Shown piece after piece: positions 32,601-41,340 of a DNA stretch of 41,340 bases. Positions within the stretch are counted from its first letter, which is position 1. Every line of letters starts with the position of its first letter. The DNA is from Termitomyces sp. T153 (Eukaryota > Basidiomycota > Agaricomycetes > Agaricales > Lyophyllaceae): positions 1 to 41,340 of the forward strand of contig JACKQL020000221.1 in NCBI GenBank assembly GCA_018296165.2, written 5' to 3'. Both the position numbers and the translations under genes were made by a program. The notes beneath the pieces were generated by a model, which searched no databases, was not told the origin of the DNA, and saw nothing but the letters and a program-made list of their open reading frames with translations.

Positions 32601-33128
32601 ACAAGAAGGAAACAATCAGACCATAGGTAACGTTAAGCAATATCAAGACTAGGGTACGAAGAGCTACTCGATGACTTATATACTGACTACCGGAGGACTT
32701 TGGGGTACGTCGGCTGTGGCGGCGGAGCTTGGCGGAGCTTGATGGAGGGGGCAGGTGTCAGTTGTGATCGAGGATCGTGCCGCGCTGATACGTTGATGGG
32801 ATCATTGAAGAACGCAGGTTGCCCCGAGGTTGTCGTGATACTCCGAAATAGGTCGGAGGAACCAGGGTGTAGAGTTGATGATGGGTGGCGAAGATCAGGA
32901 ACAGCGGGGGTGGTTCTTGGGGTTCGGGAGGCCCAGGGTAAGTGTCAGTGGCTGCGGGGCAGGCACCAAAGTTGGCCAGGGGGCCGTCGGAGTTAGCCGG
33001 GGAGGCGTCGGAGTTAGCCGAAGTAGGCACGGGGCATGGGCGGAAGTTCAGCGGAGCGTTGGGGGTCCCTTTGGGGGTTCAGGGGGTTGATGGACGATGT
33101 GCGGGGTTTCGGGGAACGGGTCGTGACA
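29636..33128 (-). mobile_element. LTR retrotransposon C, 5' part, inverted relative to element A
   Basis: Read on the minus strand it is a 5' LTR (33128-31975), a primer-binding site (31974-31962) and about 2.3 kb of the same decayed gag-like internal region as element A. It ends at 29636 where LTR 2 begins, so its pol end, opposite-strand gene and 3' LTR are missing. Together with 23549-26883 it forms an inverted repeat. Its 5' end sits inside the opposite-strand gene fragment of element B, which shows that C arrived after B. Confidence 0.85.
31975..33128 (-). repeat. LTR 3 (5' LTR of element C)
   Basis: On the minus strand it starts TGTCACGACCCG and ends CCTGACA, and it matches LTRs 1 and 2 along its length. 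TATATAA is at 32682-32676 and the RNA start AGTCTTGATATT at 32650-32639 (minus). The primer-binding site TAATATCAAGACT follows directly at 31974-31962. No polypurine tract precedes its 33128 end, so it is not the 3' LTR of element B. Confidence 0.93.
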
Positions 33129-33376
33129 GGGCCCGGGAGCATTGCATCCTTCTCGACGGGGCATCAGCAGCGCTGGGGTCCATCCATGATGGGTTGGCGA
33201 GGATGCCCGGGGACCTTCCGCCGGAGTTGGGTCAAGGGGTTACGCAGATGGGGCGTCTGTTGGCAGGGCACTGGCGGAGGGCGATGGCAGACCCCGGGGC
33301 GTGGTGGGAAGTAGTGATGGACGTGGGGGAACCACTCCCCGGGCAACCCGAGGTTCTGGCGGCGGTAGTGGCATAG
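33129..33376 (+). pseudogene. C-terminal exon of the opposite-strand gene, in element B
   Basis: The plus strand encodes REHCILLDGASAALGSIHDG, then MGRLLAGHWRR and a WWEVVMDVGEPLPGQPEV run to a TAG at 33374-33376. It aligns residue by residue with the last exon of the intact gene at 27153-28283 (REHRVLLDGASAAFASIQDG, LERLLAGHRRR, WWEVAADAGEALPG). The break at 33128/33129 falls close to the equivalent exon start, so the first two exons are gone, replaced by LTR 3. Relative to element B this gene is on the opposite strand between pol and the missing 3' LTR. Confidence 0.85.
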
Positions 33377-33666
33377 TTGGAGGTGTTCATGGTGGGAGGG
33401 GTAGCGGGGTTAGGGTCGGAGGAGGAGGGAGAGTGAGGGGAATTCAGACCCCGTTGTTGACTTGTTCCCTGCCCCTTTCTTGTTCGAGTATATACCTGTA
33501 CACTGCTTGTTCCTATACAGTCTTTGGACCTTCTGCTGAGTGTGGGGAGTTTCAGATAGAGCAAGGAGAGGAGTAAGTGGAAACACGTAGGAGAGTACTG
33601 GTGGGAGTTGAATCCCTGGTGAACCCAGAGGCGGGGGTTATGCCCACTATTGCCATCTGTGTTGGG

Positions 33667-36600
33667 TCAGTCCCGGGGGTTCCGGGGCTTGGCGGGATTC
33701 TGTCGGTGGAAGTCCCAGAGTTTGTCGGAGGCTTTGTCGAGGTTCTTTCGGGGTTCCCACATGTCGTCCTCAGGTCCGTAGCCTTTCCAGCGGACCAAGT
33801 ACTGGAGTCGGCCACGAACTACCCAGGAGTTGAGGATCTTGTTGACCTCGTAGTGATACTCGTCCTCGACTTCGACGGGGGGCAGTCAGCTGGGGCGTTG
33901 GCCAGGGAAGGGGTCTGGAGCATGCCTTTCAAGGAGTCGAACGTGGAACACAGGGTGGAGGCCCTTCAGGCCCGGAGGCAGGTCGAGCTTGTAAACGTGG
34001 ATGGAGACCTTCCAGAGGATCTTGAATGGACCGAGGCGTTTGTGGTTGAGTTTGATAGAAGGCCTCTGGGTCTTAAGATTTTGTTGGTCGAGCCAGACCA
34101 AGGTGCCAGGAGGCCAGTTGGGGGTCGGCTGGCGACAGGCGTCGGCGTGCTTGGAGTAGGCTTGGTTGGCAGTGTCGATCTCGTCCTGGAGGAATTGGTG
34201 GAGGGAGTGGAGGTCCTCGGCGACTTCGTGGGCAACGTGAGAGGGGATGTCCTTGAGGGACAGCGTGAGTCGAGGATTGTAGCCCTTGTTGGCGTAAAAG
34301 GGGGAAACTCCGGTGGCGGAGTGAGGCGTGTTGTTGTAGGTGAATTCAGCAAGGAGAAGCTCTGCGCGCCAGTCGTTCTGTAAATAGTTAATGTAGAGGC
34401 AAAGATACTGTTCTAACGTCTGGTTTACATGCTTGGTTTGCCCGTCGGTTTCCGGGTGGTAGGCGGTAGAGAGGCTGGTCTTGATTTTGAGCGCCTTGCA
34501 CAGCGATTGCCAGAAATGAGATACAAATAGGGGTCCATGGTCGGAGACGATGTCGTCGGGAAGTCCATGTTTGGAGAATACATGTTCTAGAAATAGTTTG
34601 GCGAAATCTGGGGTGGTGTCAGTGGTGTGGCAGGGAATAAAGAGGGCTTGCTTGGTAAGGTGGCAGACAATGAGGAGGATTGCGTCGAAACTTTCGGAGT
34701 CGGGGAGTTTGACGATATGATCCATCGATATTGAAGACCAGGGGCGGCAACCAACGGGGAGGGGTTTCAGTAATCCGTGGGGGCGATGGCGGGGGACTTT
34801 GGCCCGTAGGCAGGGTTCGCAGGCCCTCACGTATCGCGTGATGTCCTTCTTCATTCCTGGCCAAAAATAAGTCTGGGAGATGAGTTGAAGGGTCTTACAA
34901 ATTCCTGGGTGCCCCTGGAGTTTGTGATCGTGGTGCTGCCAGAGTATGTCGAGGCGAATGGACTTGTGGTCTGGGGCGTAGATTCGTCCACTCCGGAGCA
35001 GCAGGTGGTGGTCCGGGGATAGCGAAAAGGGGTTGTCTATGCTCAATTCGTCGGGGTTGTTGCAGGGGTTGTGCTGGTTGAAGAAGGGGTCTGGGGGTGA
35101 ATTCCTGATTTGCTGGAGGATTCCTTCTTTGTTTAAAATCAGCACAGCATGTAGATGTTCGGGTGGGATTACCACTTGATGGTTGAATGCATTTCGTTCG
35201 GTTTCAAACGATTTCTTCGGATACACGTCGGGTCTCCGAGTGAGGGCGTCAGGCTTTGCGCCGAGTCGCCTGGGGCGGTAGTGAATGGTAAAATTGTACT
35301 CCAAAAGGGTTTCGGACCATCGAGCCTGGTGGCGGCTGAGCTGTTTCATGGTCGTGAAATATTGCAGGTTATTGTGATTGGAGTAGACTTGGATGCGGTG
35401 CAGGGACCCTTCGAGGTAGGCCTGCCACTGACGAAAGGCTTCAACGATCGCAAGGAGTTCCTTGTCGTAAATGTCATAGTTGAGTTCCGCTGGGATCATT
35501 GATCGGGTGTAGAAGGCGACGGGGTGGAGATCCTTGCCCTCCGAGTTCGACTGGGAGAGTATCCCAGCGATAGCGTAGTTGGAGGCGTCACATTCGAGCA
35601 CGATCGGTAGGGAGGGGTCAAAATGGCGGAGGACTGGAGTGGAGGTGAAGGCCTTCTTCAGGAGGAGGAATACGCCCTGGCACTTGCTGTCCCAATCCCA
35701 AGGGGTGTCCTTCCTTGTGAGCCGGTTGAGGGGTTTGGTGATTCCGGAGTAGTTGTCGATGAAGCGGTGATAGAAGTTAGCAAACCCCAAGAATGACTGT
35801 ACCTCCTTGACGTTCCGCGGGGAGGGCCAGTTGAGTATCGCGTCGACCTTGGCGGGGTCCATGCGCACACCGTCGGGGGTGACGATGACCCCGAGATATT
35901 CAACTTCCGCTGTGTGGAATGAGCACTTTTCGGGTTTAGCATGAAGGTGATACTCTCAGAGTCGTTCCAGAACACGGCGGATGTGCTCCGAATGCTCCGC
36001 CGGCAAATTCAAGTAGATCAGGATATTGTCCAAATATACAATGACAAAGACGTCGTTCATGTCGTGAAAGATGTCGTTCATGAAGTACTGGAAGGTGGCA
36101 GGGGAGTTAGTCATTCTGAAGGGCATTACGAGATACTCAAAGAGGCCGTAGCAGGTGCGAAAGGCGGTCTTCCATTCATGCCCCAGGGCGATCCGGATGT
36201 TGTTGTAGCCAGAACGAAGGTCGATTTTCGTGTAAATTTTGGCGCTGCGAAGGCAATCAATAAGGTCTCCGATTAAGGGGAGGGGGTACCAGTTCTTCTT
36301 GGTGACTTTGTTGAGTCTCCGGTAATCCACACAGAGTTGGAGGGATCCGTCTTTTTTCTTGGCAAACAGAACCAGAGCACCAGCCGCGGAGATCGAGGGA
36401 CGTATGAAACCTTTGCCGAGCATGTCGTCGAGGTATTCCTTCAGGGCCCGGAGCTCAATTTCGGACATGTTGTAGATCTTGCCAAACCGTAGGAGCGGTG
36501 CGGAGGGAGTTCCTTGGCACTTCCTTCAGAGAACACATCAGCAAACTTATGATACTCTGGGGGAACTACTTCAGATAGGATCTGTTCCTCTGTCTTCTTT

Positions 36601-37780
36601 TCTGGCGTGGTAGTCCCTGCGTGGAGGTATTCCTCCGGTAGGGCCAGCGTGACTTGCAACTGGAAGGTGGGGGTGCCTTCTCGTAGGAGGCGCACGAAGG
36701 GGACGGCGCCAATGATTTTAATGTCGAGGTTTCCAGAGTCGACGGGGCTGGGTCCTGTAGGTGTAGCAGTCGGATCCGGGGTGGCGTCAGGGTCCGGGAT
36801 AGGCTGGAAGCGGAGGTGGATGGCGGCTGCTAAGCTTGCTTTGGGGCCAGGGAATTGCATGGTAAGGTTCTTCCAGTTGATGTCGGGGTTGACGTCTCGC
36901 AGCCACAGGAGTCCGAGCACAATCGGGGTCGACGGGGGTAGTTGGGTAACGAGGAGTCAGGCCTGGAACTGCAGGTCATTATCGAGGGTGAGGGTGTTGT
37001 CGTGGTACTGTGTGATTCTTGTCGTGGCGGGGCTCCCATCGAAGAGTTGGAGCTCGAGGGGTTTGTTGAGGTCGTTGCGTCGGAGGTCGAGTTAGTTGCT
37101 GATGAAGACACTGGAGGCGCCGCTGTCTATGAGGGTGGGAAGTACCTTGAGCGAGCCGCCAAGTCGGACATAGATGACAAATGATCGTGCAGACCTAGAG
37201 CGAAGTTGCGGCGGGGTCCAGGGTTGGTTGATCGTGGTCTCGGAGCTCTCGGAGGGGGGTGAGACATGGAAGGGTACCAGTCCAGAGTTGGTGGGGTTGT
37301 CCCGGTCAAGGCGTAGGGTGAGACTGGGCCAATCAATGCGGGGATTGGTGGAGCAGAGCCATGAGAACCCTAAGACGACGGAGGCGGAGGGGTGTAATTT
37401 TGTGACAAGTAGTCGGAGTTCTTGCTGTTGTCCGTCAGTGAAGGTCAGGGTCGTTTCTAGGCAATGAGTGATGTCTCCCGCTGGGGTAGAGTCTCCATCA
37501 AAGAGTTTGAGAGGGATCGGGGCGGGAAGATGGCGGAGGGGTTGTGGGGCGAGCGCTGCCAGGGATTCGTCAACAAAGTTATTGGTGGCGCCGCTGTCGA
37601 CTAGTGTGGGGACGGGTTTGTCGATGAAGGGGAGAGTGGTGCGGAGGAGGAGGTTTGTGGAGGAGTGAGAGGGGAAGTGTGCTGAGGGGTTGTCCAGGGC
37701 GAGCATCATTGCGCGGAGGAGTGTGGCTGGGGCGGAGAAGACGTCGGGATGTGGTCCACGGTCTAGTGCGTCTTCCAGAC
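33667..37780 (-). pseudogene. Element B pol: two retropepsin-like domains, RT, RNase H, integrase, chromodomain
   Basis: The first protease-like domain carries PTLVDSGATNNFVD (Asp codon near 37598) and VVLGFSWL; the second carries PTLIDSGASSVFIS (near 37127) and IVLGLLWL. RT follows ([11 protein letters not shown]; catalytic box reads YLDN at 36036-36025 instead of YLDD), then RNase H (LECDASNYAIAG; YSNH instead of the usual Y-[ST]-D-H), integrase with a zinc-binding HHCC region (RYVRACEPC) and a DDE core (SMDHI, IVSDHGPLF, and TKHVNQ where TERVNQ is usual), and a chromodomain ([20 protein letters not shown], about 33815-33756). Breaks: TAA at 37094-37092, TGA near 36957, a deletion with frame change near 36500 just before RT, TGA at 35958-35956, and TGA at 33888-33886 between integrase and chromodomain. 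The protease part is in the -1 frame relative to gag, the rest in another frame after the deletion. Confidence 0.92.
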
Positions 37781-40291
37781 CTAAACTGCCGACTCATTTT
37801 CCATGAACTGGTAGTTACAGTCTTCTCCGTCGATCGTCCACATGGCGCATCCCATCACCTGTCGTTTAGGGCAACTGCGAATAAAATGTTCCTGCTCACC
37901 ACATAGGATGCATGCACCCTCCTTCCATCGTTTCTCCTGCGTTTCTTCCGGCATGTCGATCCACTGACTGTCCTGGATCCTGTTTGCGCATAGGGCTTCC
38001 TGGTTGTCAGCGGGGTCCGGGATGTTGTCGCAATCGTCAGGGTTGGTATCCAGGGGTACTGGGGTGTTGTGGAGGTCGGCGGCATTGAGCTGGGTGGGTG
38101 GTCGCTGCCCCAGGGGCCGGTTAGTGTTGGGGACTCCTCGGCCCGGGGGGAAGTGGGGTGCGGGGTTAGCAGGGTTAGCGGGGATGGAGGATCGGATGCC
38201 ATTGGTTGCTCTGGCCTGCCAGTTGGTGTTACCGGAGGTATTCCACGAGGTCCGGGGCGCCGTGTTTTCGCTGCGATCTTCCCAATAACGTTGGTCGACC
38301 TGGGTAACAAGTGCCTTGTACCCGTCGTAGGTGGTTTGTTTGGGCGCGAGGCGAAGGACGTCCTTGATCTGTTGGGGCAGGGCACGACGGAGGGCGAACC
38401 GGAGGGCGTTGTAATTCCAGCCGGTCTTGTAGGCCTCTCGTTCGAATTGTATGATGAAGGTCGTGAAGCGTTCGTTGTCGCGCATTCAGAGGTTGAAGAG
38501 ATTTTCCTCCGCCTCTGCTACGGTGTCAAAGACGCCAAACTTACTCGAGAACTCTTGAGTGAAAGCGAGCCAATGGGAGAGTACGGGATTGTTTGGGTCA
38601 AACCGGAGTAGCGCGGTGTAGTGGTCGAAGGTGATGCCCTGTAAGTATGATGCGGCGAAGGCCACTCGTGAGCTCTCAAGCTGAAAAGTGATGGGCTTAG
38701 CTTGAAACATAGTTAAACACTGGGTCAGGAAGATTCGCCACTTCTGGGGGTTGCGGCCGGTGAAGGGTTCGGGCTTCTGGATGTCAAGCTTTCCTTCCCG
38801 GGCCAGTGCGTCGCGGGTATTGTCCTGCGAATTTTGAGTTCGAGGTGGGGGTCCGGTGTTGTAGTAGTAGTAGTAGTTATTTCCGTTTTCACGCTGGGGG
38901 GGAAAGCTGTCCATCGCCGGGCCCCATCCTCCCGGGGGTCTGCCATTGGGTGGTCCCCCACCGGGGTTTTGACCTACACTACCCGGGGCGGGTCCTGGGG
39001 CCCATCGAGGAGGAGGGGGTCCTCCAGGATTTGGGGGTCCGAAATAGTTGACGTCGGTGGGGGGGTTAGGCATCGGGGCGGGCAGGGGACGAGAGGGGTT
39101 GACGGAAAGAGGGGGTCGGGGCACCCCGGGGCCCAGGGGCTGTCACGGGGGAACTGGGGCGTTGGGATGGGGCGGAGAGGCATTGCTACGAGGGGTGCGG
39201 AGGTCGAAGTGGGGGGGTCGGTCTCGTTGGGGCCCATTGCACGGGGGGTGTTTGTTGGCGGAGTTGCCCGGCTCGTCGATATAGGAGAGGGTCCAGTTGT
39301 CATCGTCGACGCATAGGGGCGGTCGTTGGGAGCGGAGTTCGGGGACGGCGGGTTGGTCCCCGGTTCGGAAGGCGCTGGGCACCGAGCTGGCCCGGGGCCG
39401 GGCGGAGAGGGCCAGTGTGTGGGCGGCGGGTTGGTCGAACAACCCCCCCACGGGGTTGAGATTCCTCAAGATGCTGGAGGCCACGTTGAGTTCTTCCTGC
39501 TGGCAGGGAACGGAAGATGGGGCTTTGTTTCGTGTCCCGACGGGTTCCTCGCGTTGCACATGGAAGGAGCAGGCGGGATCCAGAGGATCTTCAAAGGGGC
39601 GGGGGTTCGGGCTAGTGTGGATTTCTTCGACCAAGGCGCGGAGCTTGTTCCGTAAGTTGTTGTCGAGGCCGAGGGTGCCTTGCATATTCTCCGGGAGGTT
39701 CCCTTGTAGGTAGCGTTTGTGGAAGTCGAGGAGTCGATCCACCCAGACCTCCGGGGTTGCAGAGGCGTTGGGGTAGCCTAGGTTGGTGAGGAGGGTGCGG
39801 GTACGCCTTGCGAATTCCGCAGGGGACAGGCGGAGGAAGCAGAGGACTTTGTCGCGTTGCTGGGCGTAGGCTTCGATCCTTTGCTGCCTAGGAGAAGGAG
39901 GGGTATGAATGGCGAATGGTGGGCGGGGTGGGGAATAGTTATCCGTGGCCTCCGGAGGGACTGGGGCTGCAGCGGGGATTGGGTATGCATAGTAATGGGC
40001 GGGGGGAAGGTAGGTGGGGTTGGGGGGTGCTGCAGAGTATCCTCTGGGGTTGATACGGGGGTTGTTGCCATCGGCGTGGAATGCGGGAGGGCGGCACCAG
40101 CCCGGGGGTATTCCCTGGCTGATGGAGGGGGGGTAGAACGCCTGGTTGGGGTCAGGGGTCCAGTGACGGGGCACGTATTGGTCCGCAAAGGGACCCAGGT
40201 AGAATGGGGCGTAGGAATTTTCCAGTATGGGCTGGCCATAGGTGTCGGTTGGGTAACCGACTGGGTTGTACGCGGGGTTAAATGCAGACAT
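37781..40291 (-). pseudogene. Element B gag
   Basis: One frame runs from an ATG at 40291 to a TAG at 37783-37781, interrupted by TGA at 39145-39143 and 38488-38486. The N-terminal third is Pro/Tyr/Asn-rich (YNPVGYPTDTYGQPILEN) followed by a helical region. The middle is the typical retrotransposon gag core (KPEPFTGRNPQKWRIFLTQC, then WLAFTQEFSSKFG and RFALRRALPQQIKDVL). Near the C-terminus is a CCHC zinc knuckle, CILCGEQEHFIRSC, which fits nucleic-acid binding in the capsid. Both premature stops would be undone by reading TGA as CGA, a single transition. It starts 33 bp after the primer-binding site, with no leader to speak of. Confidence 0.9.
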
Positions 40292-40310
40292 TGAGAACGG
40301 GGTAAGGGGG

Positions 40311-40323
40311 AGTCTTGATATTA
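40311..40323 (-). promoter_or_regulatory. Primer-binding site of element B, complementary to its own RNA start
   Basis: The minus strand reads TAATATCAAGACT immediately after LTR 4. It is the exact 13-nt reverse complement of AGTCTTGATATTA at 40888-40876 (minus), the predicted first bases of the element RNA. The sequence of the rest of LTR 4 differs from LTRs 1-3, so this pairing has been kept while the surroundings changed. Confidence 0.85.
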
Positions 40324-41323
40324 TGTCAGGTTCCGCTGACGACGGGGGCTCAGTACACTGGCGAGTCCTTACTAGGCGGACGCGATGTCCTGCGCTTATA
40401 ACCAGGTGTCCGGAGTTGGAGCGGAGGTGGGGAAAGCTTGCAAGGGGCCCCTAGGGAGAGCAGCCCGAGTAAGTCCTGAGTGATTCGGAGGGGTCTAAGA
40501 CCAGAGGTACTGGTCGTTGACCCAGGGCAGGTGTCAGGGCTAGTTAGTGGGCGCACAAGTGGATTGCGGGGTAGGCGGAGGCTTCTCGGTTGATGGGGGG
40601 CGGGGTCGGAGTTGGACAGGGGATTACCGGGGCTTGGTGGGTTCCGGGGCCGAGTGGGTAGCGAGGTCCGGAGTTGTCGTTAAGAATGTTCAGGTCGTGG
40701 CGCGTGCGCGGAGTTCGTACTGATGTAGGGAGCAAGGGAACTTCAGAGGAACAAAGGAAATATGTACAGTCGAGACGAGATGGAGACGAGACGAGACTGA
40801 GAAAAGATAGATTCAAGGCCTAGAAACAGAAATAGAGACGAGACGAGAGACGAAACATAGGAAACTGGTAAAATGTAATATCAAGACTAAAGTTTGAGGA
40901 GTTATTCTATGGCTTATATACCGACTACTGGGTGCCTCCGAGGGTGGCAGATATGATGGCGGGGGTCGATGGAGCTGTGCTGAGTCGACGGGTGTTGGGT
41001 ACAATCCAAGGTCGGGCCGCGGCGGTATTCTGATGGGATCAGTTGGGGGCGCGGCCGCTCCAGGGAAGTCGTGACACTCTGGGACGGGTCGGGTAAACTA
41101 GGGTAGAGGGTTGGGGACGTATGACGTGGCCAGGAACAGTGGGGGAAGGTTTCAAGGGGGTGTTGATGGCTACGGAGAGGGAGTTGCCATCGGGGTTTGC
41201 CGGAGAAGCGTCGGAGTTGTCCGGTGTGAGCGTCAAAAGTGTGGGCGGGGTTCCGGGGAGTTAGGCGGGAAATCGGGAGGGGTTGGGAGCAGTGTCTAGG
41301 GAGCTAGGGAGCGGGTCGTGACA
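40324..41323 (-). repeat. LTR 4 (5' LTR of element B), divergent subfamily
   Basis: On the minus strand it starts TGTCACGACCCGCTCC and ends CGGAACCTGACA. It shares with LTRs 1-3 only the two ends (the last roughly 60 bp clearly), the promoter block and the RNA start; the rest does not align by eye. TATATAA is at 40920-40914 and the RNA start at 40888-40876. No 3' partner is present in the window. To its right are only 17 bases. Confidence 0.9.
40876..40920 (-). promoter_or_regulatory. Promoter and predicted transcript start in LTR 4
   Basis: TATATAA (40920-40914) and AGTCTTGATATTA (starting 40888) have the same 32-bp spacing as in the other three LTRs, although the bases between them are largely different. 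Confidence 0.78.
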
Positions 41324-41340
41324 CTCAAGCTGGAAGGTAA

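Larger units (their letters stand above)
33129..41323 (-). mobile_element. LTR retrotransposon B (Ty3/gypsy chromovirus with doubled protease), 3' LTR lost
   Basis: Read on the minus strand: 5' LTR 4 (41323-40324), primer-binding site, gag (40291-37781), pol (about 37780-33667) with protease, RT, RNase H, integrase and chromodomain, a spacer, and the opposite-strand gene fragment. The element then ends at LTR 3, which belongs to another copy. The chromodomain places it in the chromovirus clade of Ty3/gypsy elements. Multiple in-frame stops and altered active-site residues show that it is no longer active. Confidence 0.92.

Noticed and set aside
31975..33128. LTR 3 as the 3' LTR of element B
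   Set aside because: It differs from LTR 4 over most of its length, has no polypurine tract on its right, and is followed on its left by a primer-binding site, so it is the 5' LTR of another copy.
33577..34383. Plus-strand open frame of 268 codons opposite integrase
   Set aside because: Shadow of the pol coding strand; Gly/Val-rich composition is what the reverse of Pro/Thr-rich pol codons gives.

Overview
The window looks like a piece of a filamentous basidiomycete (Agaricomycete) nuclear genome. The signs are genes split by many 46-80 nt GT..AG introns, F-box proteins of the N-terminal coiled-coil type, a GPI-anchored fasciclin protein, a fungal HMG-box protein, and Ty3/gypsy chromovirus elements with 1.0-1.15 kb LTRs. 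No species is assigned.

Left half (about 1-20 kb) is ordinary, moderately gene-poor fungal sequence. In order it holds: a five-exon fasciclin-domain cell-surface protein (minus), a three-exon multi-pass membrane protein (plus), an F-box protein (minus), a small secreted protein (plus), a second F-box protein (minus), an unrecognised multi-exon gene (minus), a decayed PP2C protein phosphatase gene (plus), a single-exon HMG-box regulator (plus), and a seven-exon short-chain dehydrogenase (minus). The last has a 7-nt microexon and one intron whose donor reads AT instead of GT. These genes do not form an obvious pathway or cluster.

Middle (about 20.1-23.5 kb) is a lower-GC block of old transposon debris with a short gypsy fragment, followed by an aminoglycoside-phosphotransferase-like kinase gene that is frameshifted and cut off exactly at an LTR.

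Right half (23.5-41.3 kb) is a nest of related GC-rich LTR retrotransposons. Element A (23549-29635, plus) has two near-identical LTRs, a decayed gag-like internal region, only the last bases of pol, and then an intact three-exon gene on the opposite strand just before the polypurine tract. Element C (29636-33128, minus) is the 5' part of a sister copy in inverted orientation, which makes a palindrome of about 3.3 kb arms. Element B (33129-41323, minus) has a divergent 5' LTR, gag, a pol with two retropepsin-like domains, RT, RNase H, integrase and chromodomain, then the C-terminal exon of the same opposite-strand gene, broken where element C abuts it. Gag and pol of B are killed by stops and active-site changes that mostly look like CpG to TpG/CpA transitions.

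The most interesting points are: (1) the opposite-strand, spliced, coiled-coil gene kept at the same place (between pol and 3' LTR) in both A and B; (2) a primer-binding site in three elements that is the exact complement of the predicted 5' end of their own transcript, implying Tf1-like self-priming; (3) a tandemly doubled retropepsin in element B; and (4) the AT-donor intron and 7-nt microexon in the dehydrogenase gene. All calls are from reading the sequence; no database search or alignment program was run.
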